Below, piece after piece: positions 37,514 to 45,963 of a DNA stretch of 64,000 nt. Positions within the stretch are counted from its first letter, which is position 1. Each line of letters begins with the position of its first letter. The notes under the pieces are model-generated. The model was not told the origin of the DNA and did not search any database. It saw only the letters and a list, made by a program, of their open reading frames with translations. A program made the position numbers and the translations under genes. Source of the DNA: Kosakonia pseudosacchari (GTDB lineage Bacteria; Pseudomonadota; Gammaproteobacteria; Enterobacterales; Enterobacteriaceae); the NCBI RefSeq assembly GCF_900184035.1, contig NZ_FXWP01000027.1:1-64000 (forward strand), written 5' to 3'.

Positions 37514-39283
37514 ATGGCTTCAATAACCCCAAGGGGTATGAATATTACAGAAGCATACAGGGATTATCGTGCCGGTAAATTTTTGGTTAATAGAAATTAT
37601 CAGCGTAAGTTAGTGTGGACAACAAAAGAAAAACAAAAATTAATAGATAGTATTTTATTAGGATATCCTATACCGTTAGTTTTATTAGCACAAACAAAGA
37701 ATGGTGAATATGAAATCATTGACGGTATGCAACGCTTAAATGCAATTTTCGATTTTATAGAGAATAAATATTCTTTAGATGGCGTCTTTTTTGATGTTGA
37801 TGAGTTTCCGACGGCTAAGCAGGCAATGGAGGCAGATGGCCGAACTTTGGATGATAACCGTGTTCTTCCACCTAAAGATTGTGCGGACATTATAGAGTAT
37901 CAACTTGCTGTAACTATTTTCCCTTTAGAAAATGAATCAAATGTTACTGATATTTTTGGAAGAATTAACTCTGGTGGTCGCCAGCTAAGTTTTCAGGAAA
38001 AACGGCAGGCTGGAGTTGTTAACCCATTATCTATGCTTGTAAGAAAATTATCATCGGAGCTGCGAGGTGACTCGTCTTCAGATATATTGAAGTTATCTGA
38101 CATGCCAAGTATAAGTGTTGATGGATATGTTGATAGGCAAGGGTACGGTATTAATGCAACTGATACGTTTTGGGTTAAACAAGGAATTCTCAATACAAAA
38201 GAACTTAAAGACTCTGTAGATGAGCAGATAATATCAGATTTAATTGTCTCTATATTAGATAATCAACCATTTGCATCAAGTAAGGACAATCTTGATGAGC
38301 TTTATGATCCAGAGTCGACACTCTCAAAACGAATTTGTGCAAAAATAATTTCATATCCTGAAGATAATTTGCTTATTGAAGTGAAGGGCACTATAAGTGC
38401 AGTACTTACAACTTTTAGTGAGGTTAATTTTGACGGTAACCATCCTTTCAAAAATGTTATCTACAATGGGAGAGCAAGCAACTCAGCAAGATCTGCATTC
38501 TATACGGTTTTCATGGCTTATTATGATTTGATTGTTAAAGAATCAAAAGAGCCTGTTGAATATAAAAGTATAATAAAGGCTTTGACAGGCATAAATGCGA
38601 AGTTAAAAACAGATAAAAAACACGTAACTACAGGTGACAGGACACTAAATATCAATCTTGTCAAAGGAGCTATCCAGTCTTATTTTATAAAATCAACGCC
38701 ATCATTATTAACTCATGGTGCTGGATTACTTATTGATTTCGAAAATTCATTAAGAAGATCGAAAATTGAAACTCCTAGGTATGAATTTAAACAAGGCATT
38801 TTAAATTTGGATGGTAAGAAAGAAGTAAATAAAAAACTATTAAAAAAAATCAACGAAATAATATGTAGTATGGGTAATTTAGGGCCTAATGCTAGTGACT
38901 CTTTCATTTTTATTGGGGTCTCAGATTCTGAATCTGATTCTGATAGAATAAAGGAAATTTATTCTATTGAGCCTGAGGTTATTGGTGATAAATCAGTTTT
39001 TGGTATTGACAGAGAAGCTAAATCATTAAATATCGCACTATCCGATTATGTGGCACTGATAGTAGGTTCAATACGTAATAGTGAATTAACTGATCCGCTA
39101 AAGAGCCAAGTTTTAAATAACATTGACACCATAGATTATAAAGGGTTGTCGGTAATCAGGATAATGATCCCGGCACAAAACGAAATGAGTTTTGTTGGTG
39201 AAGATACCTTTATAAGGATTGACTCAAACACTGAGAAAGCCAGCCCTAAGCAATCTGCAAATATTATGCGGTTGTTCAAATAA
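37514..39283 (+). CDS. DUF262 and AlbA_2-like fusion protein, candidate anti-phage or conflict gene
   Basis: A 589-residue cytosolic protein. Residues 1 to about 190 form a DUF262 domain (ParB/Srx-like fold, also found in GmrS of type IV restriction): NRNYQRKLVWTTKEKQKLID, EIIDGMQRLNAIFDF and RINSGGRQLSFQEKRQAG. The DGMQR box matches the family DGxQR motif. A helical region spans about 200-400. Residues 415-585 resemble the Schlafen-type AlbA_2 domain (RYEFKQGI, KKINEIICSMGN, DSFIFIGVSDSES, TFIRIDSNTEKASPKQ). No DUF1524 HNH nuclease is present. Codon use is AT-rich, unlike the phage core. It lies between cos and A, the P2 old/tin position. Defence is an inference. Confidence 0.75.
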   Translation: MASITPRGMNITEAYRDYRAGKFLVNRNYQRKLVWTTKEKQKLIDSILLGYPIPLVLLAQTKNGEYEIIDGMQRLNAIFDFIENKYSLDGVFFDVDEFPTAKQAMEADGRTLDDNRVLPPKDCADIIEYQLAVTIFPLENESNVTDIFGRINSGGRQLSFQEKRQAGVVNPLSMLVRKLSSELRGDSSSDILKLSDMPSISVDGYVDRQGYGINATDTFWVKQGILNTKELKDSVDEQIISDLIVSILDNQPFASSKDNLDELYDPESTLSKRICAKIISYPEDNLLIEVKGTISAVLTTFSEVNFDGNHPFKNVIYNGRASNSARSAFYTVFMAYYDLIVKESKEPVEYKSIIKALTGINAKLKTDKKHVTTGDRTLNINLVKGAIQSYFIKSTPSLLTHGAGLLIDFENSLRRSKIETPRYEFKQGILNLDGKKEVNKKLLKKINEIICSMGNLGPNASDSFIFIGVSDSESDSDRIKEIYSIEPEVIGDKSVFGIDREAKSLNIALSDYVALIVGSIRNSELTDPLKSQVLNNIDTIDYKGLSVIRIMIPAQNEMSFVGEDTFIRIDSNTEKASPKQSANIMRLFK

Positions 39284-39286
39284 TAA

Positions 39287-39317
39287 AACGGCCCATGCAA
39301 TGTTGGGCCTTTTTTAT
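39287..39317 (+). terminator. Terminator after the DUF262 gene
   Basis: The stem GGCCCA / TGGGCC with an 8-base loop is followed by a run of six T. The DUF262 gene is therefore probably transcribed apart from the next gene. Confidence 0.8.
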
Positions 39318-39519
39318 TTTTATGATTTATATTGGGCGGGCTTGAATTGAGTGTTTTATAAATTATGGCTATACCTAATCGATCAATCAATAGAGCGCCT
39401 GATATGTATAGCCGACAAAAAGTGTGATAATAATAAAAATAAATAAATGCAAGTAGGGTTAAAATTGATTTATTTATCTTTAAATCAGTAAGCGATTTAT
39501 AATGCGGAGACAATTAAAT

Positions 39520-40380
39520 ATGAGTTGCGGATATTCACCTAGCATTAAGCGTTTCAGACAATCGATGATAAAGGAATTGCCGAAGGTTCCAAATACTCCG
39601 CTGGCTATAGCAGAACTCGAAAAAATGCCAACAAGAGTAATTATTTCTAGTTATATTACATGGAAGATTAGAACTATCCCTGTAAAAAAGAGGATAGTAA
39701 AATTCTTTCCTGGAGGGATAGACTTGGATGTTTTTATAAGGAAATATCCTGAAATAAAAGTGTTTCTTAATAAAGTTATTAACGGTGATGATCTTAACCC
39801 ATATCTATCTGAGCAAGTCAGAACACATGGTATTGTTTTACCTGGTGCTTCACCAAAAAGCGAAGGAAAAGACATTGATTCCTTGGTACTCAGAGAAGGT
39901 CTGTATCACTTTCATTTTGGGCCTAAAAATAACAAAAATCCAAAAGGACGAAGCAACTATCTTATCTTCGCTGATGTATCAAAAGATACTTTCACTATAG
40001 TTTCCATCGCTCCTCATAGTGTTTTCGACCATAGCAGCGAGGATTCGCTGAAGTTTTTTGAGATACGCCGGATGTATCTTGAAAAAGATATTCCGTCAGG
40101 CCAGTCATACATGCTAAATCCAGTTACATGTTCTGGTCATACAATAGAAATATTTGGTTATGCCCTCCATTGCGAGGATACTATCACTTCTATTGATCCA
40201 CAAATAAATGATGGCAATTTTATATCGCAATTATATGAGGATGGAAAATTACAAATTCCCTCGCTTGTACCACCAACAAAACCGAATCTAATATGGTACT
40301 TTTACGATTTAAATCTTGGCATTCTAGAGAAAAGTAAAGGTCATTTTTTTGGGTTGAAATTCCTTAGGGATAGATTGTAA
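39520..40380 (+). CDS. Protein of unknown function next to the DUF262 gene
   Basis: A 286-residue soluble protein with AT-rich codons like its neighbour. I choose ATG 39520 because GGAGA ends 10 bases before it. The first ATG (39502) lies on the ribosome site. Residues 1-100 are basic and helical. The middle has a beta-rich core with EGLYHFHFGPKNN, then SNYLIFADVSKDTFTIVSIA and a His (PHSVF). This strand pattern is loosely like small RelE-type toxins, but I cannot assign a family. No signal peptide or membrane helix is seen. A hairpin (TGTTAAAT / ATTTAACA at 40397-40421) follows, and gene A converges from the other side. Confidence 0.7.
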   Translation: MSCGYSPSIKRFRQSMIKELPKVPNTPLAIAELEKMPTRVIISSYITWKIRTIPVKKRIVKFFPGGIDLDVFIRKYPEIKVFLNKVINGDDLNPYLSEQVRTHGIVLPGASPKSEGKDIDSLVLREGLYHFHFGPKNNKNPKGRSNYLIFADVSKDTFTIVSIAPHSVFDHSSEDSLKFFEIRRMYLEKDIPSGQSYMLNPVTCSGHTIEIFGYALHCEDTITSIDPQINDGNFISQLYEDGKLQIPSLVPPTKPNLIWYFYDLNLGILEKSKGHFFGLKFLRDRL

Positions 40381-40497
40381 AACAGGATGTCATTAATGTT
40401 AAATTCATTTTTCATTTAACATAATGTTATGTGTCTCACTCAATTTAAAGTTGTGTTGTCCGAGCAACCTATTAGTTCAAGTCGAGGCTGAGTCCTA

Positions 40498-42948
40498 TTA
40501 TTCTAGCGCTTTCTTCCAGAGCTTAATCAATCTCTCTGTACGGTACTTTGCTAAAGTTTTTCTCCACTGTTTATCTGTATCAATAACAACCAATTCGCCC
40601 GTGCGCGGGTTCGCGCGATACACGGTATCCAGCACGGTGACTTTCTCGCCGCGCGCCAGCTGTATAGCCTGCACGCGGCTGATCTGGATTTTTTTGATCT
40701 GTGCCCACACCTGAACCTGTCCAGCCAGCGTTTCCACTTCTGGCGTAAGGGTTTGCTCTCGCTTCCGTAGTTCACATGCGGCACGAAGGTAACTTTCGGC
40801 GCGCGCGTGATCATATTCCGTGTACTCACTTGACGTAATGGCGTGCGCCAGCGCCTCAAACTCATCGGCGGGTGATTTTTTCCGTTCCGGTTTGTGGTTT
40901 CGGATGCTCTCAGCGATGCGTTTTTTCTGTTCGCGCGTTAATTGCCCGATCACGATTTGCTCTGGCCCATCAGCGCCAGCTGATATGGGGATTTCTGACG
41001 GTGCTGATGGTGGCGAAATTGTTTGTTTTTTAGCCTTGGTACAGTTATTGACACGAGTCCAAGAGGGCGCAGGCGCGCCCTGAAGGTCAACGGCCAAACC
41101 CGCGCCATCAGAAATGGGCGGTTTCATCTTCACAATGCAGTAGGTTTTAAGGCGGGTGATCACCGGTTCAATGTTGACCGCAGGCATTACGAGGCCTTTG
41201 ATCAAATTCTGATATTCGCCATAGGTGTTAGGCTCATCCTTCATCTGATACCAGATGCGAACAACCAGGTTTTTACGTGCGACAAATGCGCCGCCCTGCA
41301 ACTGAACGTACTGCTGCCAGTCGCCAGAATCAGCAGCGCGGTGAAGCTCGCCGAACAGCGGATTTATGCTGTCTGCCAGCGCCTGATCGTGCATCCGGCG
41401 CAGTTCGCGCCACACGGAAACCGGCGCGCCGCCTAAAAACTGAAATTGACGAATACCCCAGCAGGAGGCCCAGGCGGTAGCGTGTTTTGCTGTCTCTTTT
41501 AACGGTCTGCCGCTTTCATCGTCGGCTTCGCCATCGAGTGCGTAACCATCAATATTTTTAGAGATGTATTTAACGACATAGCCTGTCGCGCTGCCTTTCT
41601 CCGGATCGATATCCTTCATTTCAAAGCGTGGCAACTTGCCATTTCTGCCGCGTAGTTCTTCGGCATCTTCGCGGGTGGCGTAATCCTGCATCACCTCGCG
41701 TAACTCGCTGACATGCTCCGGGGCAGTGAACAACAACCCGTGCCAGTGTGGCGTGCCATCGTGATGGGACTCGGCCACGCGAAGCCCGAATACGGGGATT
41801 TCTCGGCGGGCCAGCTCTGCACGTATCTGCTGCCAGATGCGGTTAAGATAGCGCTGTGCCGCGCGTGGGCTTGTGCCGCTCCATTTGGCATTGCGATGCC
41901 CGAATATACTCCACGCGTGATAGCGTGATGGTGTGGTCAGGGTAAAGAAGCTTCCGGCAAACCCATTTTCATTGGCGATTTTTTCAAAGCCACCAATACG
42001 CGTCATCAACTCAATGCGCCGTTTTTCCGGGTTGGAGATGCTCTTATCTATCTGCTCTATCAGCGATATGCGTTCTTTTGTGTCCTGATCTTCCAGCTCC
42101 AGCTTGCTCATGATCGCGCGGCTACGTTTACGCCGTGTATCCCACTCGCTGACATGGTGTTTGCTGCAATAGGGCGATATGTCGCGTTTCACGTCACCAA
42201 ACGCGATATGCAGATGCTCGCGCCAGCGAACTGTATATTTTCTCAATGCGCGATGCCACCAACGGGAATCCAGCATTTTACTGATCGCTGTGGCGAGTTC
42301 GTCGAGGCGCAACTTACGTTTGCCCGAGCCGGGTGGCGTCTGACGAAAATAGAGAGTCAGGCGCGCGGCTTCGTTATACAGCCACACCGCCGACTGGCGG
42401 TCATCCAGCGCCGCTATATCGTCGTTTACTTCGCTGAGAACGCCTGTCATGTAGATGGCGATATCCTGCGCCATCAACTCCACGTCTTCGGCTGAGTAAT
42501 CCGGCAGATTATTAAACCGGCGCGTTAATTCCCCCAGGTTCTTAAACGTGTGGTAAAGCGTATTGAGTTCACTGTATGCCTCGCCATCGCTGTCAACCGG
42601 AATGGCATATTGTTCAGTTACAGCCTGAATATGTGGCAGATCTCGCCTGACAATATCCCGCACGGCCAGCCTGGCGATATGGCGGCCTTTCATCGAGTGA
42701 ATGCTGTCAATGCGCACCGCCAGACGGCGGCGAATGAACAGCGGGAGAGGTTGAAGGGTACGTTTAACCCAGTCTAAAAAATCCTGCTCTTGACCCAGCT
42801 CAACGAGATCAACAGCAGGTGTCTTATCGACATAAATGGCTTTTCTTGGTTTGTTCCACTCATAGGCGTACCGGGTAGCATCATCAGAACTACCCGGAAA
42901 GGGAGGCGGTGGAGAAGGGGCGCGACGGCCACGGTTTTCCGTAGTCAT
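40498..42948 (-). CDS. A: Replication initiation protein gpA (HUH endonuclease)
   Basis: gpA nicks the phage origin and starts rolling-circle replication. The 816-residue protein has the HUH pair in PHWHGLLF (His 401 and 403) and two catalytic tyrosines spaced by four (Tyr 457 and 461 in GYVVKYISKNIDG), matching the Tyr450/Tyr454 arrangement of P2 gpA. It follows Dam and the early genes on the minus strand. A candidate origin lies within its own coding sequence near codon 629. Confidence 0.95.
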   Translation of the reverse strand: MTTENRGRRAPSPPPPFPGSSDDATRYAYEWNKPRKAIYVDKTPAVDLVELGQEQDFLDWVKRTLQPLPLFIRRRLAVRIDSIHSMKGRHIARLAVRDIVRRDLPHIQAVTEQYAIPVDSDGEAYSELNTLYHTFKNLGELTRRFNNLPDYSAEDVELMAQDIAIYMTGVLSEVNDDIAALDDRQSAVWLYNEAARLTLYFRQTPPGSGKRKLRLDELATAISKMLDSRWWHRALRKYTVRWREHLHIAFGDVKRDISPYCSKHHVSEWDTRRKRSRAIMSKLELEDQDTKERISLIEQIDKSISNPEKRRIELMTRIGGFEKIANENGFAGSFFTLTTPSRYHAWSIFGHRNAKWSGTSPRAAQRYLNRIWQQIRAELARREIPVFGLRVAESHHDGTPHWHGLLFTAPEHVSELREVMQDYATREDAEELRGRNGKLPRFEMKDIDPEKGSATGYVVKYISKNIDGYALDGEADDESGRPLKETAKHATAWASCWGIRQFQFLGGAPVSVWRELRRMHDQALADSINPLFGELHRAADSGDWQQYVQLQGGAFVARKNLVVRIWYQMKDEPNTYGEYQNLIKGLVMPAVNIEPVITRLKTYCIVKMKPPISDGAGLAVDLQGAPAPSWTRVNNCTKAKKQTISPPSAPSEIPISAGADGPEQIVIGQLTREQKKRIAESIRNHKPERKKSPADEFEALAHAITSSEYTEYDHARAESYLRAACELRKREQTLTPEVETLAGQVQVWAQIKKIQISRVQAIQLARGEKVTVLDTVYRANPRTGELVVIDTDKQWRKTLAKYRTERLIKLWKKALE
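41048..41072 (-). other. Candidate replication nick site inside gene A
   Basis: The minus strand reads GCGCCCTCTTGGACTCGTGT followed by CAA. From memory the P2 gpA cleavage site is GCGCCTCGGAGTCCTGTCAA, so most bases align with small gaps. Its location inside A, in a low-conservation linker of the protein, fits the P2 arrangement. Confidence 0.45.
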
Positions 42949-42979
42949 TTTGTTGCCCCGATGCAGCAGAGCGCTTTAC

Positions 42980-43846
42980 TCATGGATGGAGTTCAACGCA
43001 CTTTTCACAGCCATTAGCAGGATCGAAACCAATCCACGAGGCGTATGGTTTGCTGTTCGAAACGGCGATCACCTCAGTGGCTTTTTTTCCGTCGCCAGCA
43101 GCAACGCCGATCCCCCGCGATGCACTGATGCGGTGAAGGATGAAAGCGCGATACAGGGAGGAAACCAGCATTGTGTTGGCGTTGGATGCGACAACCGGGA
43201 AGCCTTCCGCTGCCAGTCGTGTTAGCACGGATGCCAGGCAATACTGATCGTCCTCACTGAATCCTTTAGTGTGATACGCGGTAAACACGCCGTCATACGG
43301 TGGATCGCAGTACACAACATCGCCGGTCTGCACCATGCTCAGTGTTTCTTCAAACCCTGCACAGATAAAGGTTGCGCGTGTGGCTTTATCAGCAAATGCA
43401 TGTATCTCGGCTTCCGGGAAATAGGGGGCGCGGTAGTTGCCATATGGCACATTGAAACCGCCGCTGCCGTTATAGCGGCACAGGCCTCGATAACAGTGGC
43501 GATTCAGGTACAGAAAATAAGCCGCTCTTGTGCTGAGTGGCAAAGCAGTATCCTGATTAAATGCGTGCCTGATGTGGTAATAGTCGTCAGAGGTGGGATA
43601 GCTTTCGAAAACGATCTGAGCCAGCTCAATGAACGCGTCACAATCGTTGGCAATGGTACGATAGAGATTAATCAGATCGGGGTTGATATCAGCGACGAGA
43701 TAGGCCGGATAGTCAGTTGCCATCATCACAGCGCAGGAGCCTGCGAAAGGTTCAACCAGGCGCTGACCGCCTGCGGGAAGATGCTGTAATAGGTCAGGCA
43801 TAATAGCGGCTTTATTGCCCGCCCATTTGAGAATAGTGCTGATCAT
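42980..43846 (-). CDS. dam: DNA adenine methyltransferase (Dam-type)
   Basis: A 288-residue N6-adenine methylase of the D12 class, expected to modify GATC. The SAM-binding motif is LVEPFAGSCAVMMATDYPAY and the catalytic motif is DPPYDGV. The Lys/Trp opening LKWAGNKAAIMPDLL is typical. Phage Dam can protect DNA from host restriction or affect replication timing. It is 31 bp upstream of A in the early operon. Confidence 0.93.
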   Translation of the reverse strand: MISTILKWAGNKAAIMPDLLQHLPAGGQRLVEPFAGSCAVMMATDYPAYLVADINPDLINLYRTIANDCDAFIELAQIVFESYPTSDDYYHIRHAFNQDTALPLSTRAAYFLYLNRHCYRGLCRYNGSGGFNVPYGNYRAPYFPEAEIHAFADKATRATFICAGFEETLSMVQTGDVVYCDPPYDGVFTAYHTKGFSEDDQYCLASVLTRLAAEGFPVVASNANTMLVSSLYRAFILHRISASRGIGVAAGDGKKATEVIAVSNSKPYASWIGFDPANGCEKCVELHP

Positions 43847-43849
43847 TTC

Positions 43850-44068
43850 TTACCCCCGGAGATGTTTGTTTTTTGATTCGCTGATGGTCTGGCACGTCAC
43901 GCACAGTTCCACCCCAGGCACGGCAATGCGGCGTGCTTCAGGTATTGGCGCGCCGCAACAATCACAGGTCAGGCGGGAAACGGAAGTTGGTTTGCTGCGG
44001 GCGTTCAGGATGTGACGTTCCCGCTCCTCATACTCGTGTTGCTGTGCAATATCGATTTCGTCCGCCAT
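43850..44068 (-). CDS. TraR/DksA-type zinc finger protein
   Basis: A 72-residue protein with a C4 zinc finger (C35-x2-C38 and C56-x2-C59, in CDCCGA and CVTC) at the C-terminus and an acidic helical N-terminus (EIDIAQQHEYEERERHI). Small DksA-like phage proteins can bind the RNA polymerase secondary channel. It overlaps the upstream ORF by one base. P2 has a related early ORF. Confidence 0.88.
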   Translation of the reverse strand: MADEIDIAQQHEYEERERHILNARSKPTSVSRLTCDCCGAPIPEARRIAVPGVELCVTCQTISESKNKHLRG

Positions 44069-44307
44069 CAGAGGATCTCCCCGATGGCATTTGTTACGTT
44101 GATCGCTTCTTGTCGTAAAAGCTCACCGGCTTCTTTGTAGCTGAGCTGGTGGCTGATAATTCTCCCGGCCAGGGAATCCAGCCGGGCTGCCATGGCCTCC
44201 ATTCGTGCGCGGCGTTCATCCATACGGGCAGCAGTCAGTAGATCGTTAAGCCGGGCATCATCAGGGCCGATTTTTGTTGTACGGGTTTCGATATTTCGAC
44301 GTTGCAT
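44068..44307 (-). CDS. Small helical early protein, probably DUF2732 family
   Basis: A 79-residue, highly helical protein (LNDLLTAARMDERRARMEAM, then AARLDSLAGRIISHQ). It resembles the DUF2732 early proteins of P2-type phages, whose role is unknown. It is translationally coupled to the zinc finger gene. Confidence 0.7.
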   Translation of the reverse strand: MQRRNIETRTTKIGPDDARLNDLLTAARMDERRARMEAMAARLDSLAGRIISHQLSYKEAGELLRQEAINVTNAIGEIL

Positions 44308-44310
44308 TTC

Positions 44311-44517
44311 TTAAGCTCCATATACCGACGATGTAGAAGGGCGCTGCAATTCTTCAATGCAGTGCTGACGCAAGTTCTTAACGAAATCTTCAGCAATAGA
44401 ACCTTGAGCGGATAATGTAATTTCACCGTCGCGCTGGGTTTTGATTGTTAACCCTTCATTTTCTATGGCTGGCAAAATAATATGCAGAATGAAATTAAAC
44501 TGATCTCGTCTCGTCAT
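44311..44517 (-). CDS. Small early protein of unknown function
   Basis: A 68-residue protein (TRRDQFNFILHIILPAIENE, then LTIKTQRDGEITLSAQG), 3 bp upstream of the DUF2732-like gene. No family recognised. Location in the early operon supports it as a real gene. Confidence 0.6.
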   Translation of the reverse strand: MTRRDQFNFILHIILPAIENEGLTIKTQRDGEITLSAQGSIAEDFVKNLRQHCIEELQRPSTSSVYGA

Positions 44518-44599
44518 GATGTTTCCTCTTTACAGGGATGAGTTAATCCGCCACTGTTTTAAACAGTGGTGAGAGCAGGAACGATTTTTTAAGACCGAA

Positions 44600-44830
44600 T
44601 TAGTTAATCAGTTTTTTAATTAATTCGGTTAGTGCGGTAGCAAATTCTTTATTAACCTTTCGGACATACATAAAAGGTTTATTCAGTCCTTTTATAAATT
44701 GAACTTTGGCCGGTTCGGGTTTAAAAAATCTCCCGTCCGGAGTTTCGAGCCATCCGCGCGAGTTCTTAAAGTGCGTGACCTGACAGCCATTGCGTAGCAG
44801 GCTTGCCAACGTTGGGCCTTCATCGTGCAT
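44600..44830 (-). CDS. Small early protein, possibly Fil/DUF2724-like
   Basis: A 76-residue basic protein. The segment RGWLETPDGRFFKPEPAKVQ resembles the GW-x-DG core of the 186 Fil family, which causes host filamentation when expressed. The match is short and from memory. It overlaps the next upstream ORF by 11 bases. Confidence 0.6.
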   Translation of the reverse strand: MHDEGPTLASLLRNGCQVTHFKNSRGWLETPDGRFFKPEPAKVQFIKGLNKPFMYVRKVNKEFATALTELIKKLIN

Positions 44831-45050
44831 GGTTGCCCCCGGCCTTTAACATATGGTCAACGGTACGCATGGCTTCTGCAAGCGCAAAATCACGGCCCAG
44901 ATAATTATCATAAGAGTTAGAATCATCGCGTTTATTAATTAAATACGTTGCGCATTTAATAATGTTATTACGCGGTGCCTTTCTTATAGTAAAACCACGG
45001 TAAAGGAAAAGATTTTTACCCGCCTCAATCAAAGGATATTTATTTTTCAT
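44820..45050 (-). CDS. Small early protein of unknown function
   Basis: A 76-residue basic protein (KNKYPLIEAGKNLFLYRGFT, IKCATYLINKRDDSNSYDNY). I choose ATG 45050 over the ATG at 45080, which would overlap the Cox-like gene; neither choice is certain. P2 has its replication gene B in this region, but I see no clear similarity to B. Confidence 0.55.
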   Translation of the reverse strand: MKNKYPLIEAGKNLFLYRGFTIRKAPRNNIIKCATYLINKRDDSNSYDNYLGRDFALAEAMRTVDHMLKAGGNHAR

Positions 45051-45060
45051 TTCGCGTCCT

Positions 45061-45264
45061 TTAACTATTAGCAATGGCATCTTTAAGCATTGCCACTAAA
45101 TTGACCTCTGGTTTTTCCATCTTTCGTGTTTTGGGGCGGATAATAATACGACCATCTTCCATCATGCCCCGGCATGTCTCGAATGGTATGCCTGTCATTT
45201 CTGAATAGCGCTTAAGAGAAACGTAGGGCGTGCTCACATTAATGTTGATTGTGATCCCGGACAT
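45061..45264 (-). CDS. cox: Cox-like regulatory and excision protein
   Basis: A 67-residue protein with a winged-HTH/MerR-like core (YVSLKRYSEMTGIPFETCRG followed by MMEDGRIIIRPK), resembling phage Cox/Apl. These repress the lysogeny promoter and act as directionality factors for excision. It lies in the leftward early operon opposite the repressor. Here it is the second gene, after an RHH-like protein. Confidence 0.72.
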   Translation of the reverse strand: MSGITININVSTPYVSLKRYSEMTGIPFETCRGMMEDGRIIIRPKTRKMEKPEVNLVAMLKDAIANS

Positions 45265-45277
45265 TTTTCACTCCTTA

Positions 45278-45490
45278 TTACTCGGCCTTGTTGGCCGTTG
45301 AGACGTGAAGAAGTGACTCAAGTCCACGAAGGAAAATAACACGCACCATATTGCTGGCTGAGCGGCTTTCTTTCTCGGCCATTTCTTCAATGATGTGTCG
45401 TTCTTCAGGATTGAGTCGCAGCGGCAGAGGCCGACCGGCCACTGAATTTTTAGGGGTGCGAGACCTGCTGGTGTAGTTAGCTTGCGTCAT
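45278..45490 (-). CDS. Ribbon-helix-helix-like small protein, first early gene
   Basis: A 70-residue basic protein. The segment GRPLPLRLNPEERHIIEEMA with EKESRSASNMVRVIFLRGLE fits a ribbon-helix-helix DNA-binding fold (beta strand, two helices). It is the first gene of the leftward early operon, facing the repressor, so it may take part in the lysis-lysogeny choice. Family not firmly recognised. Confidence 0.65.
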   Translation of the reverse strand: MTQANYTSRSRTPKNSVAGRPLPLRLNPEERHIIEEMAEKESRSASNMVRVIFLRGLESLLHVSTANKAE

Positions 45491-45567
45491 AGTGGTATAT
45501 TGTGATCTGCTAAGTGTTCGTGAATCACATTGTGGTATTCGTTTGAATACCTGTCAAGGGTTTCTGT
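45491..45567. promoter_or_regulatory. Immunity switch: divergent early and repressor promoters with operator repeats
   Basis: Between the RHH-like gene and repressor are a perfect dyad GGTATTC-GTTT-GAATACC (45534-45551), a direct repeat GTGGTAT (45492-45498 and 45532-45538, 40 bp apart), and an inverted pair TGTGAT / ATCACA (45501-45506 and 45524-45529). These are candidate operators for the repressor and Cox-like protein. Confidence 0.65.
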
Positions 45568-45954
45568 ATGCGAGAGAATATCGGGGCGCGTCTGAAAGAG
45601 GAACGCGAACGCCTTGGCTTAAGCCAGTTAGCTTTTGGCGACGTGGGCGGAGTGAAAAAATTGGCGCAATTGAATTACGAAAAAGGCGAGCGGTATCCGG
45701 ATGCGTCTTATCTTTTCGCAGTATCAAAACTTGGTGTCGATGTTCAGTTTGTTGTCACAGGGGTTCGGTCTGCCGAAGCTCTAAACGAGGATGAACAACA
45801 ACTAATCAATCTATTTCGTTCTGCTCCTATTGCCGTTAAAGCAGCTGCTCTTGCTGCTCTGAATGCCGGAAATTTGGCGTCAGATACGGCAATAAATGTC
45901 ACCGGACATGGGAACCGTGTAGCGGGAAGGGATTTCAGCGAAAACAAAAAGTAA
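45568..45954 (+). CDS. C: Phage repressor (XRE-type), with a C-terminal GRDF motif
   Basis: A 128-residue repressor. Residues 1-65 form an XRE-type HTH (RENIGARLKEERERLGLSQL, AQLNYEKGERYPDASYLFAV), typical of P2-type and 186-related repressors. A short helical linker follows, without a peptidase domain, so RecA-driven self-cleavage is not expected. The last 20 residues (VTGHGNRVAGRDFSENKK) carry a motif found again at the N-terminus of the next protein. It reads away from the early operon towards int. Confidence 0.88.
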   Translation: MRENIGARLKEERERLGLSQLAFGDVGGVKKLAQLNYEKGERYPDASYLFAVSKLGVDVQFVVTGVRSAEALNEDEQQLINLFRSAPIAVKAAALAALNAGNLASDTAINVTGHGNRVAGRDFSENKK

Positions 45955-45963
45955 GGATACTCT

